The notes beneath the pieces were generated by a model, which did not search any database, was not told where the DNA came from, and saw only the letters and a list, made by a program, of their open reading frames with translations. The position numbers were made by a program, and so were the translations under genes. Shown in pieces: positions 1 through 13,108 of a DNA stretch of 64,000 bases. The stretch is from assembly GCA_003290165.1 (NCBI GenBank), contig QNQO01000686.1, positions 186,001 to 250,000 on the forward strand, written 5' to 3'. Position 1 is the first letter of the stretch; each line of letters begins with the position of its first letter. The DNA comes from Berberis thunbergii (lineage: Eukaryota > Streptophyta > Magnoliopsida > Ranunculales > Berberidaceae).

Positions 1-108
1 GCGTTACCATTTTTATGTATCATCAGTCAACATTGATCTCTCCATCTTGATCGACCTTTTATTCTTCTTCACTAAACATTGCACTTTGTTTGAACTTTGC
101 AAAATCAA

Positions 109-1069
109 GGGTGTGGGTTTCTTAGAGTCATCCCTGAAAAGTTCAAAAATTAAGGGTAACCTCAAGACTCATGGTCAACGCCCCCTTTTTGACCGTCAAG
201 TAGAGCACTGCGTATTGCACATGAAGGTTTTCAACTTTCATAATCCCTAAACTCATACATGAGTAGTCAACTAGAATAATAAAATGTACAAATTTTTTTT
301 CCTACCAATGGTTTGCCTCCCTCTATGATTTTTTTCCTCTCTTTGTCCAAATTTGCCCACCACCACCACCACCACCGTCGCTTACTTTGACATCACCACC
401 AACCACCCCACTTCCACTTTTTCTTACTCACGCCATCATGCCTCCAACTATCCAACTATCCTTTTCAATTATGCTCTAAATAACAAAAATCAATTTTATT
501 ATTTTCTTAACCTTATATTTTCTAGAGTTTTCTTAACATTCTTATCAAAATAATAATTATTTTGGTTTTTAGCCATAGATTTAAGATATTATATGGTATC
601 TCAATGTTTTATTATTTCACTGATAAGATTTTTTCGAGACACTTGTAGAATTAGTCCTGGAAGTATGAAAAATTGGAAGACTGGTATGCAATAGGCATAT
701 GGTTTATTTTCAAACGCAACAAATCAGAAATAGGTGTTCTAATTTTTCGTTCCAAAAAATTATGAACTGAAATTTGCTTCCAATTTCCATTCTGAAATCG
801 GAAGTGGAAATTTTCGATAAAAATTCGGAAAACTTTGAAATTTCACTTTTCTTAATTTTGACTTTTTTTTCCAAAAAAATTGAAATTGAGTTTTCAAAAA
901 AATGGGGTTTAGACTCAATTAAAATTTAAATAGGTAGGGGTCAAAGTCAAACTCTATTAGTAATTAATTATTAATTAATGTGGCCAATGTAGAAAAGGAA
1001 ATGGGGAAAAAACAACTTAACAACATCTTACCGATGATTGATTATATATGTGATTTTATTTTATTGATG

Positions 1070-1129
<60 letters not shown>

Positions 1130-1578
1130 AAATTATAATATATAAGATTACTTTATTAATATGATGAATGCAAATACATAGTTATAACTTATACTATATT
1201 ATCTGAAATCTTATTTATTTAAGAAAATCTCAGAAAATTTCATATCAAAATACTTGGCAAGTTTCAGAATTATTTGGGTCGAAATTGGATATTTTAGAGT
1301 TATTCTAATTTCGTTCCAAAATTTTTTGGAATTATCAAAAATCGACATTTTTGGATTCAGATTGTTTCAAAATCATTTTTTTTTTTTGGGTTAATTTTTT
1401 TGGGGTTGAAGTCATATTTTCATATCGAACTTGAAGCCCTAAATAGGCGCGTTGCACTTGACAGTCAAGACGGGCAGTTAGACACATCTCGTGAGTCTTG
1501 GAGGGTACCCTCAGCTTCTAAACTTTTTGGGGATATTCTTAATGCGATAATAATAAAAGGATAACTCTAAGAAGCCCT
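109..1578. mobile_element. Candidate non-autonomous DNA transposon with degenerate inverted ends
   Basis: The first ~130 bases and the last ~140 bases of this block are diverged inverted copies of each other; both contain the words CTTAGAGT(C/T)ATCC, a stretch around GAGTCTTG, and TTGAC(G/A)GTCAA. The block is flanked by the 8-base direct repeat AAAATCAA (101-108 and 1579-1586), the size expected for hAT insertions. The interior is AT-rich without coding capacity and holds an (AT)n run. The terminal match has an indel, so the exact ends are an inference. Confidence 0.45.
1073..1123. repeat. (AT)n microsatellite
   Basis: About 25 uninterrupted AT dinucleotides, read directly. Confidence 0.95.
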
Positions 1579-1586
1579 AAAATCAA

Positions 1587-3019
1587 ATTCTATGTATTAA
1601 CATAGCCATTTTCTTTTTCATTTTTTTTTTCAAATCATAAAAATAATCTACTCGTTCATTTATTATTATTATTTTTTTCTTCAGGTATATTTTGAAATGA
1701 GGACAAACTTGTTGTATCAATTCATCCGATAGAAAATAACATGAGAAGTAAGAGTAAGTGAGTCTACAAATGAAAAGAATCTTATGAATAGTCTAACCGA
1801 TTCTTTGAATAACATAGCTATACAAGAAGTGCCTCGAACACAAAACTAAATCCTAGATTAATTAATATGCAAGTATTTCTTCGACTAATACTATAAGTGG
1901 CAAAAAAATAGAAGCAATATTTAGTTTCGTATGGTCCAACAAGAAAAAAAGAAAGAAAGAAAACAATTGGAAGTTGATTGCTAGGACAAGAATATTTGGA
2001 ATTGCAGATCCCTAACCTGAGATTCAGTATATCTATTTCTTTTAGGGGGATTGGGCTTGGAGTCCCTCAAATTCCTAATGCATACATAGCATGACACTCT
2101 TTCATAATTTTACATTTTAGGTCCCTAGCAAATATTTTTTTTTAAAACCTCGTTTTAGCTGAAATTTTCAGAAAAAAATACACTATTAAATATCTCGATA
2201 ACAATATTTTACGAGTGTTTAAGATAATGGTCGCTAGCCAGCCTATCGACCAGCTTGTATTGCACCCAAAGTGGTCCCTCTCTTGCTTCGTGATATTTAT
2301 AGAGAAATTCTCTTTATCCCACTTAGTGCGAATCTTGAGACACATGTCTAAATAAGCTCAAACTTTGGCACATTGTTTCTGATGTTGGTATTTAATTTTT
2401 CTCAAAATTTTTAGTTCAAATACAAGAGTGGAAGAATATAAATTAAAAAATATTTTGCATAATGTAAAACATGTACAGTTTCAGGGATTTGAATTGAAAA
2501 ATTAATAGGCTGTCTTGCAAAGTGAATATTAGTGCAAATGGGGGACTTGAAGTCCTATTTCTATTTATTGTATTGGGCATTACACAACTCTGAATTTTTC
2601 CAAAGCTCACATGTTTCACCACATCACCCTAATCCATATCCTAGTTGCTCAGATGAGTATTTGTTATTTTGTCGAAGAACACTTTTGCGAGTCGAAGGGC
2701 TTTCTTTCGCAATGACTTATAGCTCGTAATAATTTTCTTTGTCTATCCATCATTCTCCGCCCTTCCATTTTCATTTTTAATACAATTGTTGAATAAGTTT
2801 TTTCACGGAAAAAAAAAAAAAAAACACTTGCGAACACATGAAAATTTGTCGGGTGCCCTCTTTGGTGTGTGTGGGTCAGTGGTCTCTTCCGAAATTACGG
2901 TGCTCATATCACGGGACTTTCCAGGTTCCTATTCTCGCTGGCTTGCGGCTGGAGAAGAACATTGTAGTAGTAGTATATTATTAGAAGACTAGACTAGAGC
3001 GGACCCAGTCAGTCGTCTC
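1587..3019. other. AT-rich intergenic stretch
   Basis: No coding region, RNA gene or bounded repeat is recognisable. Short open frames here are uninterrupted by chance and encode nothing familiar. An A-run lies near 2810. Confidence 0.6.
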
Positions 3020-3285
3020 CTTCTCCTTGAGGTGGGGCCCACCAGTGCCTCATGTCTGTCTTTATGCAAGACTGGACTCGCTGGGCCCATTCGGACCCCA
3101 CTCCTTCTCTCTCCTCTTTCAACTCTCCTCTTCACTTCACTTCATTTCTCTCCATTTCACACTCCCTTCTCTCGAAAAGCGCACTCACTTATTGCTAACC
3201 TACGCACAGGTGTTCTTCCTCTTCCTTTTCACACCGCCGAACTTCCCTTTCCCTCTCTCCGCCCACTCTCTCTCAGTTCTTGGCA
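3020..3285 (+). promoter_or_regulatory. Putative promoter and pyrimidine-rich leader of the SPARK kinase gene
   Basis: Upstream of the chosen start codon is a CT-rich tract (about 3100-3285) typical of plant 5' leaders. It is preceded by GTGGGGCCCAC at 3032-3042, which fits the class I TCP/PCF consensus GGNCCCAC, and a second GGGCCCAT near 3084. No clear TATA box is seen. The regulatory role is inferred from motif and position only. Confidence 0.45.
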
Positions 3286-6200
3286 ATGGTCGTGTATGGG
3301 GCGGTCACATTGCTGGGTCTATTGGCTTGCTTTCAGGTTCTTCACTTGGCAATGGCAGCAGTCACAGGTGCTCACTTTTCTTTCACCTTCTTGGGTTTTC
3401 TACACTTGTACTTCCTTATACCTGTGTTTGTGATAATCTTGTAATTAAATTTCACTTTTCATAATGGGTATTGTGGGGTTTTATTGGAGATTGTGTGAAT
3501 TTGTAACTGGGTTTTTGTACAATGGGTGATTTTTGTTCTAAGCGCTGAATCTGGGTCTGGGTTTCATTTGGTTTCGCTGTTTATGTGTTTGGTTGTATGG
3601 AATTTCTGTTTAGTGCCCATGTTTGTTATTTGCACATAGGGGTCCTGTTCAGTGCTAATATGTTTTATTACTTGCCTCTAGGTAAGAACAATGATACACC
3701 ATCTTTAAAATCTCAGTGTTAGTAGCTTTGAATGACATTGCAGTAGCAACAAATGTCTTCTTGTGAAGTTGTAAATGGGTTTGCCGGTTTGGTTAATGGG
3801 CATTGGTGATTTTTACTGTAAGTGGTGAATCTGGGTCTGGTTATGTATGTGTTTGTTTTTATGCAATTTCAGTATCACTGGCCACGATTATTATTAGTAC
3901 ATTGGGGGATTCGGTTTGGTGTTAGTAAGTTTGATTATTTGGCTCTAATACATTGGAAATTCAATGCCAAAAGCATATTGGTTGACACTGCAGCAAATGT
4001 ATGACCTGGCACCTGGCCATGGATGTACAACATGGGCCGCACCATTATCAGTCCCCTACACTTCTACACACTTAAGAATGACAAATTTAACAATATTTCG
4101 AAATTGATACGTCATTAGGAGGCCTTGGCAGTGGATTTTAACTTGGAGATTCTTTAATAGCTCTCAAATGAAAATTCCTCACTCCAGTTATCAAACCTTT
4201 TGTGTATATTGTCGGTTTCAGAACTAATAGTATGAAATAAAAGACACAACTTGTATTATTAATTGAACTTAGATTCTAAACAATGCCTATTTAAAGCCTG
4301 CAATTACTTGACCTTAGATAAAAGAAATATTCCTACTTGCAAAATAAGCAACGCTACTCCTAATTAAAACTACTTGTGAAACACACAAAAATCTTCATAA
4401 AGATATGGGGCAGCAGTGAGCCCCCAAGGCTGTCCCACTACTCTCCTCTTGCTTGTTCTCCAAGTAGTTGCCTGTGGACTGGATTAATCCTTGGACTTGT
4501 ACTTTGACCCATGGATACTCAACTAGTCAACTAAAAATCCTACTTTTAATTTTCATATTATTTTTTCAATGGTCGGAAATGTTCCTTGGCTTAAAGTTTG
4601 AATAATGAGTTCATATATGGAAAGTGGAGATCGTTGTCTCCACGCTCCGTGTTCCCTTGGAAAATGTAGATATTTAAGAAGTAAGATGATCTTATTATTG
4701 AACCCCTAGGTGAACAGTGTAGGTGTGCCGACAACACCGACAATGCCAGAACCCCTTAAAACATCCAAATCTAATCATGGGACAGTCACTATGGCATTTT
4801 ATTTCCAGAGCCTCTTGTAGACATAAAAATAGGTTTAACATCTCTCGGAGCCTACTAACCAACGTGTATCATGGGAAATAACCAACGTGTATAATGGGAA
4901 ATGCTTCACGATTCAAAGGTTGAACATTAAGGGACTTTTAGAAGAATTGCAGAGTGTCTTCAGCGTCCTTCAAACATATTTTTTTGTTTATTTATATATT
5001 TGCAAACACACTTTAAACTTGTAGGTTTCCTTTCATGAGTGAGAGAGTCTAATTGTTTTATTTTAATATTTCAACCTGTAAGCTATGTGTTAAACAAAAT
5101 AACATTATGTTTGGTGATGGAGCAAGACAGCTGATATTGAAAGTGATGACTCAAAAGTGTGGGGGAATTTTTCCATAGGCCCTGTGTAGTTAAAACAACG
5201 TTATAAAGCCGATATAACTTCGATATAACTCTTAACGTGGGTGAGCCGTTACGTTATGACACTATCACGTTATGGTATCACAACTCCGATATAACGACGT
5301 TATGTGGCCGTTATTGAGATAACGTTATTTTTCCAATAACGTCGTTTTAACGCTTTGTTCTAATACATTAAAAAAAACACCCATTTCATTCTAGATCGCA
5401 CCAAAACCCTAGACTCATCGGAAAGAAGGACCAGAGCTCGCCGTCACCAATCGCCAGATAACTCGACCTTGCCGTTTGACAGATAATGAGATAAGATGAA
5501 GGGAAAAAGACGAAGAGTCGATTGCACTCTCTCTTTTGATCTCACTCTCATATTAAGGGAACATGTTTTTATTAAGGTTTTTTGTTGTTTCATTTAATGT
5601 TATGAACATGATTTTTTTTTTACTATAATAACATTAATATTTTGTGGGGGTATTAAAATATATATTTAAAAACTATTCCATTATATACCGTTATATCTCG
5701 GTATATCCCGTTATAACCTATAACGCTCTTGGACCATTATGGGTTCGTTATCCATTTTAACTGTATAGCATAGGCCTTAGGAAATCTGCTTTCTTGAGTT
5801 TGATGTCAATTATTGTTTTCTAAGGTGCCAGTTATCTACAATGAATTTGAAACTCATTTTTAGATAGGACGGCATGCTACTTATTTCTGATTCTGTGGAA
5901 TGATAGAACCTGAAGTTCTTGCCACATGTGCAGATTGTCCCTTGGACTTGAGTGGCTCAAATTTTACTCTATTGGCCTCGGCATGTTCTAATCAAGATGA
6001 TCGAGGAAAATGTTGCCGTTACATCAATGCTTTTGTTGCAGTTTCTGTTTCTCGTTATGCAAATGCAACAAGTTCCCTTGGGGTTCCTTCAGAGTTATCT
6101 GAGATCTGCCTCCATTCCGTATCAGAGACCTTACAAATGCATGGAGTTCCACAAAATGCAACACTTTTTTGTGGACTCGGAACCAAGATCCCCTTCAATT

Positions 6201-8712
6201 ATGAATGCAAGGGCCGAACAACTGTCATGCAAATGATGCGTTCTCCAAGATTACAAAATGTCTCAGAAAACTGTAAGATGCCATTTTCAGTGGAGAGTAG
6301 CTGCAACAGGTGTGTGAATTCTGGAATTCTATATCTTCGCAGTCTCGTAGGATTGGAAAATAATACAATCTTCAGCACTTGTCGTGATGCGATTTTTGCT
6401 GCTATTGCAAGCCAACATGATTATTTGTCATCGCTTGGCATGGCAAGCTGTTTTTTTGGGGTTCAAGGGCTTAGCATTCCTCCGGGTATGTATATGTTAA
6501 AGGAAAGACTTATGTTATTCTAGAAGTTTAGTACTGCTAGAGGTTCATTTTTGATATCGTTCTATTATCTTGAAGTCCATTTACTTTACTAGAAAATTTT
6601 GCATGGGTGGCCAATATTTTAGAGAATATGTCATCATATGTTTAAATTCGTAAACGATCAATTAAACGATCTTCACTTTTCTATGTTGGTCATCAGCCTG
6701 TTTCTTGATTAAGGTTGCTTCACTTATGATTTTTTTTTTCAGTGGGACCTTCAAGACCATCCTCACCTACGCTCACGCCTGAGGCATCTCCAAGTCCATT
6801 ATCTGCTGCTACTCCTAGCCAGCTTCTAGTTGGTATAACTTTAAAAGAACATCACGACCCCTACCACCTCACGATTATTCCAGCTATTGGCATCACAATT
6901 ACAGCATTGGCTGTTCTGCTGCTAGTAGTCATGACACTTCTAATTCGTCGGAAAAGGAGAGAGCTAAAGGAGTCCTCCAATCTCGATACGGTTTCTTGGA
7001 AAGTTTTCCCTTCTCGGTCAACTCGTAGATGTCAGGAAGGTAATTTCCTTTGCCTTCTTGATGTGATAAGCTTTACAAATCTGTCACTTAAAACAAAGTG
7101 ACCTAATAGATTGTTCTGTTTCAGGTCCATCATCAATGTTCAGGAAGTTCAGCTATAAGGAGACAAAAAAAGCAACAGATAACTTTAGCACAATCATCGG
7201 TCAAGGGGGATTTGGAACTGTCTATAAGGCTGAGTTCAATGATGGTTTTGTTGCAGCAGTGAAACGCATGAACAAAATTTCAGAGCAAGGGGAGGACGAG
7301 TTCTGTCGAGAGATGGAGCTTCTCGGTAGACTCCATCATCGTCATCTTGTTTCTTTAAGAGGCTTCTGCGTTGAAAAACATGAGAGGTAGTTCTTACTTT
7401 CTTGTTGATCTCATGCACACTGTATTATAAATGATGTTCTTTATGCTGTGGGCAGGTTTCTTATTTATGAATACATGGAAAATGGAAGCCTAAAGGACCA
7501 TCTTCATTGTATGTTTCTCCATTGAGTCCTTTCATTTCCGTAATGGTTGCAATTGTTTTCTCATGGTGCATATTGATGAAGATTGGTCTCCCAACTAAAA
7601 CTGATATCTTTTCTTCACAGCCTCTGGGGGGACACCACTAAGCTGGCGAAGTCGAATCCAAATTGCCATTGATGTAGCCAATGCTCTGGTACTTCTTGAA
7701 TGCCATGCTCTCTCACTCAAATTAATTAGTTCAGTTTGTAAAACCAACTCATATGATGTAGATCCGGTTAAGCGCTCATGTTTTCTTTCTTGGATGTTAC
7801 TTACTGAGCACTGATATGATGTTTTCAATTGCAGGAGTATCTGCATTTCTATTGTAATCCACCTCTTTGTCACAGAGACATAAAATCCAGCAACATTCTG
7901 CTTGATGAGAAATTTGTTGCAAAGGTCACGAACTTGGTTAACTGGAGATATGGGCATTGAAACATTTTAAGTTTGAACCTTCCTGCTTAATGATTTTTCT
8001 TCTTGCCTCCTTGCTACAGGTTGCTGATTTTGGCCTTGCACATGCTTCAAAAAATGGTACAATAAGCTTTGAACCGGTGAACACAGATATTCGAGGAACT
8101 CCAGGTGACAAAATGATCTATGAGACTGGTAACATGATTCATGTTTGTAATTAGACTTAAGTCTCACGGACGTTTGCAGGTTACATGGATCCAGAATATG
8201 TGGTGACTCAGGAGCTGACTGAGAAAAGTGATGTATATAGTTACGGTGTGCTTCTGTTGGAACTTGTGACTTCAAGGAAAGCGATACAGGAAAGTAGGAA
8301 TCTAGTGGAATGGTCACAGATATACATGGAAACTGAATCTAGGCTACCCGAACTAGTTGACCCTGCAATCCGGGAGTCCTTTGACATGGAGCAGCTACAA
8401 ACAATTGTGACAATTGTGCGTTGGTGCACCCAGAGAGAAGGAAGGTCAAGGCCTTCAATAAAGCAGGTTCTCAGACTGCTCTATGAGAGTTCAGATCCTA
8501 TTCATAGTGGTTTTGTACAGGCCGTGGAGGATGAAGACTATGAAGGCACTGAAGGTGGTAGGAGGATTAGTAAAGGGAAATTGCAGATATATCACAGTGG
8601 AGATGCAAGGTGTCTTCCTTCTTCTTCAAGTACTTCCAGGTCCTATTGTAGTAGGAGTTTTTTACTAGAAACCAGTTCACCGCAGTCTCCCTCCGGCATT
8701 TTTTCGGTTTGA
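3286..8712 (+). CDS. SPARK-domain receptor-like protein kinase (At1g49730-like), 9 exons
   Basis: Exons, all with GT-AG borders in phase: 3286-3367, 5934-6485, 6743-7039, 7125-7386, 7456-7508, 7621-7688, 7835-7924, 8020-8104, 8180-8712; 673 codons, no internal stop. Residues 1-27 form a hydrophobic signal peptide. Residues 28-211 are a Cys-rich SPARK ectodomain beginning [13 protein letters not shown], with many N-glycosylation sites. A Ser/Pro/Thr linker precedes a membrane span at about 256-279, followed by RRKRRE. The cytoplasmic kinase has the glycine loop [10 protein letters not shown], Lys357 in AAVK, CHRDIK (Asp453), DFG (Asp471) and GTPGYMDPEY, so it should be an active RD Ser/Thr kinase at the plasma membrane. 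Ligand and pathway are unknown. The start codon was chosen because it gives a signal peptide joined in phase 1 to exon 2. Intron 1 (2566 nt) holds a hAT-like insertion and a direct repeat. The family assignment is by recognition; SPARK proteins include partners in symbiosis signalling, but nothing here shows that role. Confidence 0.9.
3495..3960 (+). repeat. Two-copy direct repeat inside intron 1
   Basis: Two diverged copies about 283 bases apart; GAATCTGGGTCTGG occurs near 3546 and again near 3829, and the surroundings (GGGTGATTTTTG versus TGGTGATTTTTA, ATGTGTTTG) align. It is probably an old local duplication within the intron. Confidence 0.6.
5182..5768 (+). mobile_element. hAT-like non-autonomous element in intron 1 of the SPARK kinase
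   Basis: A perfect 8-base target-site duplication CATAGGCC flanks it (5174-5181, 5769-5776). The ends are inverted: left CTGTGTAGTTAAAAC, right end read in reverse CTATACAGTTAAAAT. The subterminal parts are full of short CGTTATAAC/CGATATAAC words. There is no coding capacity. It lies in sense or neutral orientation in the intron and does not touch splice sites. Confidence 0.8.
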
Positions 8713-10876
8713 GAGACAAGTACTTCGCACTAACTTCTTTGGCCGCCCATAACAAATCACAAGCTTTGGGACAGTCTTTACATCTTGAATTGTGCAGCTT
8801 TTGATCTGAGGTATGTATGTTGTTATATTCCTTGAGTAATGGTCTTATTTGGTATGGCATTATGAGAATCTCAAGAATTTGCTGTTGTTGTCCACAAGTA
8901 GAAAGGAATGACAATGATCAATTTTTGGTTACTTGGAATTTTGATTTCTTCGAAATGATATATGACGCATGTTTTTGAGTGGCTTGGAAAAGCTTTCTCC
9001 AGTGTTTATTGATGCACACTGTCATGCTGTTAGTTTTTCCCATTTCATTAGAAATTGGGTCCTATCACTGAGCACACGACCTTTGAATTTTAATTGTAAA
9101 TCCTGATATATTGTCCAAACTCATATTAAAAGTATTAACCAAGTCAACTGTTAACTATTCATTTAGTTTCTTCTGTATTTATTTATTTATGATTGGATTC
9201 TATTTTGTTATTTTGTACTTGGTCAAAGTATTAAAACAATGATAAGGAGAGATTCTTATTTCTTAGTTTGAACTTTTGGGAGTAGTATGGTTAAAACTAG
9301 ATTGACTAAAATTAATATCTAAGATATTCAAACATCCATCGAATTTTAGTTTTTAGTTTAAATTACACACATATATCTTTCAACTCATAATCAAGGTAAT
9401 GCCATTTCAGATCAACAAGCCAATTTAGAAAGATATGCCGTGAGTACATGATGCTATTATGCCTTTGAACTAGAAATACTTGGAAATCTTAGGCTGATCC
9501 ATTTTGATCAGAATAGTATACATTGTCAATTTTGAGTCTCAAGGTCCTTATGATAAACTTGAGAGTGAGATGAAGCCAGAATTTCAAATAACTTGAATTG
9601 CATAAAGTTTACATTGCTATGACTAGGCCAAATTAAGAAAGAAATCTATCTTAACGATCTAAACCAACTAGGAGTCAAAGCACAATAGAAATACTTTCTA
9701 ACTCTATGTTCCAAACTTCCAAGTATATTTCTAAAGCTAGAAGAGTTGCCGTAATTAAAGTACGTTGTCCAGTATTCTAGTCTTCATTTGGTCAAATATT
9801 GTCACACGTCATGCTTACCGCCATTTAACTAGACATTGAGAAGATTTGCCGAAATAATCAGATTCTCTAGGTAAAAGTTACCACTTAGTTAAATGGAAGG
9901 ATGCTTGCAAGCTTAGAGATCAGGTGGTTTGGGGCTCACAAGTCAAAACTCTTCAATCAAGCCACATTGAGAATATTTGCTGAGATTTATTGTGGGGATC
10001 AGATGCTTAAGCTAAAAGTTACCACTTAATCAAACAGAATGATGCTTGCAAGCCTTGATATCAAGGTGGTTTGGTAACATGACATTAAACTCGTCAATCA
10101 AGCCTTACAGTTTAAATGCATATGGAGATTTGGTAGCAGAAGGCAAAAGTATGGCTTGGTGAAATGGTTGGTATACCAAACAAATATTCTTTCCCTATGG
10201 TTGTGCTTGGCTTGGCCAAATGGTTGGTGTGCCAGTCCTCCCTATGGTTGTGCTTGGTCAAGAGGAATTATGACCTTAAGGCAACAGTTTGAGAACATCT
10301 CCTCTGGGGTAGGAACATTTCTTTGGTTATTACAATTAAATACAATCTTACAATCTTACTTGAAGTGAACTTCAATCATTATGAATTAAAGATGGAGGTA
10401 TATTGGTGTGGACACGGGTATGAGGTGTTTTGACATGTTAAATAAAAACCCAAAAAAATGGCAACATGCCATACATCACGTAACATACCATTGTTAATTT
10501 TTAGTTATATTTTATGTTTTTTTAGTGATACACTTCATTTTTTCAGTGATACGGGAATATCTTCCTTTAGGAGTTAGTTGTTAAGGAAAGTTTCTTTTCC
10601 GGTTAAGTTTCCTTGATCAACTAGAACAAGGAAAGTTTTCTTATTGGATTAGAGTTTCCTTGACCAATTAAAACATGGAACGTTGTATAAGAATTATGGA
10701 ATTCTATGTCCGTTTCCTGTTGGAAACAGAAAAGCTCTTGTTGCGCGACAAAGAGAGTGAAACATGAATCACTTTCTTACGACTTACGAGTAGGTTTACC
10801 TTATTTTGTTTGAAAACAAGAAAAGTTCTCCTTGCAGGATAATGAAAGTGATATATGAAACTTTTTCCTGGACACT
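8713..10876. other. Intergenic stretch downstream of the SPARK kinase
   Basis: Contains the presumed 3' UTR (no certain polyA signal), AT-rich sequence, and a direct repeat described separately. From about 10560 to 10876 are words such as AAGGAAAG and GGAAACAG that look like the flank of an older LTR-type repeat, but no boundary is visible. Confidence 0.5.
9830..10125. repeat. Two-copy tandem repeat, period about 141
   Basis: TAAAAGTTACCACTTA starts near 9872 and again near 10013, and GGATGCTTGCAAGC / TGATGCTTGCAAGC and CTCTTCAATCAAGCC / CTCGTCAATCAAGCC keep the same spacing. Copies are diverged; there is no coding content. Confidence 0.7.
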
Positions 10877-10881
10877 GAAAG

Positions 10882-11092
10882 TGATAGGTTTGATAGCGAA
10901 AGCAATAACAAATAAATCGGAAACTTGAATTGACAAAGTTTCTACAATTCAATAATAATTTTCTAAACTTAAAAAACTGACTACAAATTTAATTTTTGAC
11001 GTATTTAATCAAAACAAAGTAATTTGGGTTTATATTGGACCAATTCAATTGTTAAATAATTAAAATGAATAAATAATACTAATATACCATCA
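10882..11092 (-). repeat. 3' LTR of the small gypsy element
   Basis: Direct repeat of 12879-13108 with clear divergence. Shared words include TTTAATCAAAACAAAG and TAAATAATTAAAAT. Confidence 0.75.
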
Positions 11093-12878
11093 TTCCCCTA
11101 CTTCGAATAAGCTCGTCCTCGAGCTAAGCCATTGCCAGCTAAGCCATCAATGACCAAGGAAATGTGCTCATGTGCTTCATGTCTGGGTGTCATTATGAGG
11201 ACTAGACACGTCAACAATCGACGGATCTCTATATGCAATAAGGGTAACCCTATCCTTTGGGCAATCTCGACGAAAATAACTGGACTAGTCAAATGGAGTC
11301 GTCAAATGATACTGTGAATGTGTTTCGACCTTCTTAGCGTATTGTTCTGGTATTTCCATGGTGGTAAATAGAATTATATCAAAATCCTCTAGTATAGCCT
11401 GCTAAAGTCCATGCAAATACCTTTCAGATTCATTCATCTTCAAGCTATTGCATAAAAGGCGAAATTCGTCGGTGTATTAAAAAATTGTAGACTTGCCCCT
11501 GTGTAAGTTTATGCAACTTGCCAAACAAATCTTGCTGATAATCTTTGGGATGAAAGCATGTTGTGGTAATGTTTTCATCTTAGGCCAAGTATGAACAAAT
11601 GCCTTACCTTATAACTATCTCTCCGTGGTCAAATCTAATCCATTTATCCATCAATTATAACTTTGTTGCAACTAAACGCTCATAAACTTATATTCCAAAA
11701 CCTTGTCCATTTGGTCAATCCAATCAAATAAAACATTAACATCACCAGGACCAGAATAGGTTGGAATGTCTCATTTAATATCACCATGATGTGCGGTCTA
11801 AATCATAAGTAGAACATCAAAATAATTCTCACCTCTGTAAGCATCATGATGAACTAGTCCCCTTTGATTGGGAGGGCGAAAATTAGCTCGTTGCCGCAGT
11901 ACATAGTCTGTTTTGTAGTTGGGAACATGAGGATCATCAAAATCTGAAGAACCTCAAGTTTGTGGTGGAAATGGTGGTGCTAGATATTTGGGTTATTAGC
12001 ATCTGAAGAAATATAATGGTGTGGATGTACGAACAGGTTGTTGGGGTGCAAAAATTTTTCCTCAATTGAATTTCACGAACAGAACTATCATCTTCATCGG
12101 AAGATGAAACAACTTGCACAATAAGAAGTCGATTTCGATCGCGCACTCTCATTGGAACCAAAGGCTCGCTACGAGCAAATAAGGTTGTCGAATCTGCGTG
12201 TTATTGAAATTGTTGGCGACGTCGGGGCGGATGGTATGGATATGGTGGTTCAAGTCTGGTAAGACTGCCATATTCCTTTCAAAATTTGCTACCTCTTTTC
12301 TTCTTCTACAGGACTGTGGCGAAAATAACATCTTCCATTTTTTTTCTTCCTCTTCTGTTTGTGAGCAACTTGATGGGGATTTTGCACAAATTGCAACTCA
12401 CCAATTGCGAAGTTGTCTTATCTAGCAACCCTAGACTTGTGGATTTCAAATATATCAAGAAATTTTGGGTTGTTCTCTACACAACCACACATTTTTTCTT
12501 TCAATCCTCCTCATAGATGATGTTGTTGGGAATTACCGAGTTTTGGTGTTGTTCTTCCAAATCAGTAGCATGGAGTTTCGCGGCCTTACGACGTGATTGT
12601 TTCTGGATGGCTATCAAAACAAAGACACCTTTTCCCATCAACAACATTAGGGTTCACTTGCTATTTTTTAGACAAATCTGAAAAAATCCCATCTTTTTGT
12701 TCAACCTCACAACGTGATTTTTCACGGATAGCTTCAGGTTCTCGACGAAGCAAGACAACAACCAACTGCTTCGAGATGCTCACAAGGGCTTTCTCGACGC
12801 TCTCCATTCTTGCTACAGTAATTCTAGTTCCCTTAGGTGACATCTTTTTCCAAAGATTTTACTGCTTTGATAGGCAAT

Positions 12879-13108
12879 TGATAGGTTTGATAGTGGTAAC
12901 AATAACAAATACGCCAAAAATTTGAATTGCCAAGTTTTTGCAATTAAAAAATCTCTGCACTTCAACAAATTGAATACAAACTTGATTTATGACCTATTTA
13001 ATCAAAACAAAGAAAAACCATAAACTTATTGGACTCATACATGGGCTTACATTGGACCGACCCAATTTTAAATAATTAAAATAAATATATTATACTAATA
13101 AATCATCA
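12879..13108 (-). repeat. 5' LTR of the small gypsy element
   Basis: Pairs with 10882-11092. The inner edge adjoins the degenerate primer-binding site. Confidence 0.75.

Larger units (their letters stand above)
10882..13108 (-). mobile_element. Non-autonomous Ty3/gypsy-like LTR retrotransposon, deletion derivative
   Basis: Two direct repeats of about 211 and 230 bases bound it (10882-11092, 12879-13108). On the minus strand each starts TGATG and ends CTATCA. The 5-base target duplication GAAAG is exact (10877-10881, 13109-13113). Next to the 5' LTR on the minus strand is CCTATCAAAGC, a degenerate tRNA-Met primer site. A polypurine-like AGTAGGGGAA precedes the 3' LTR. The 1.8-kb interior keeps a short gag-like opening (Met near 12843, minus) and, near 11112, a GAGGACGAGCTTA word of the kind found at the end of gypsy pol. 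Protease, RT, RNase H and integrase are absent, so it could only have moved in trans. Confidence 0.75.

Noticed and set aside
3027..3464. Two overlapping open frames (145 and 133 codons) before the SPARK kinase
   Set aside because: They cover the CT-rich leader and run into intron 1; the Leu/Ser/Pro composition is a result of the CT tract. The start at 3286 alone gives a signal peptide joined in phase to exon 2.
10704..10952. 82-codon minus-strand open frame near the small gypsy element
   Set aside because: It spans the target duplication and the LTR edge and has no recognisable domain.
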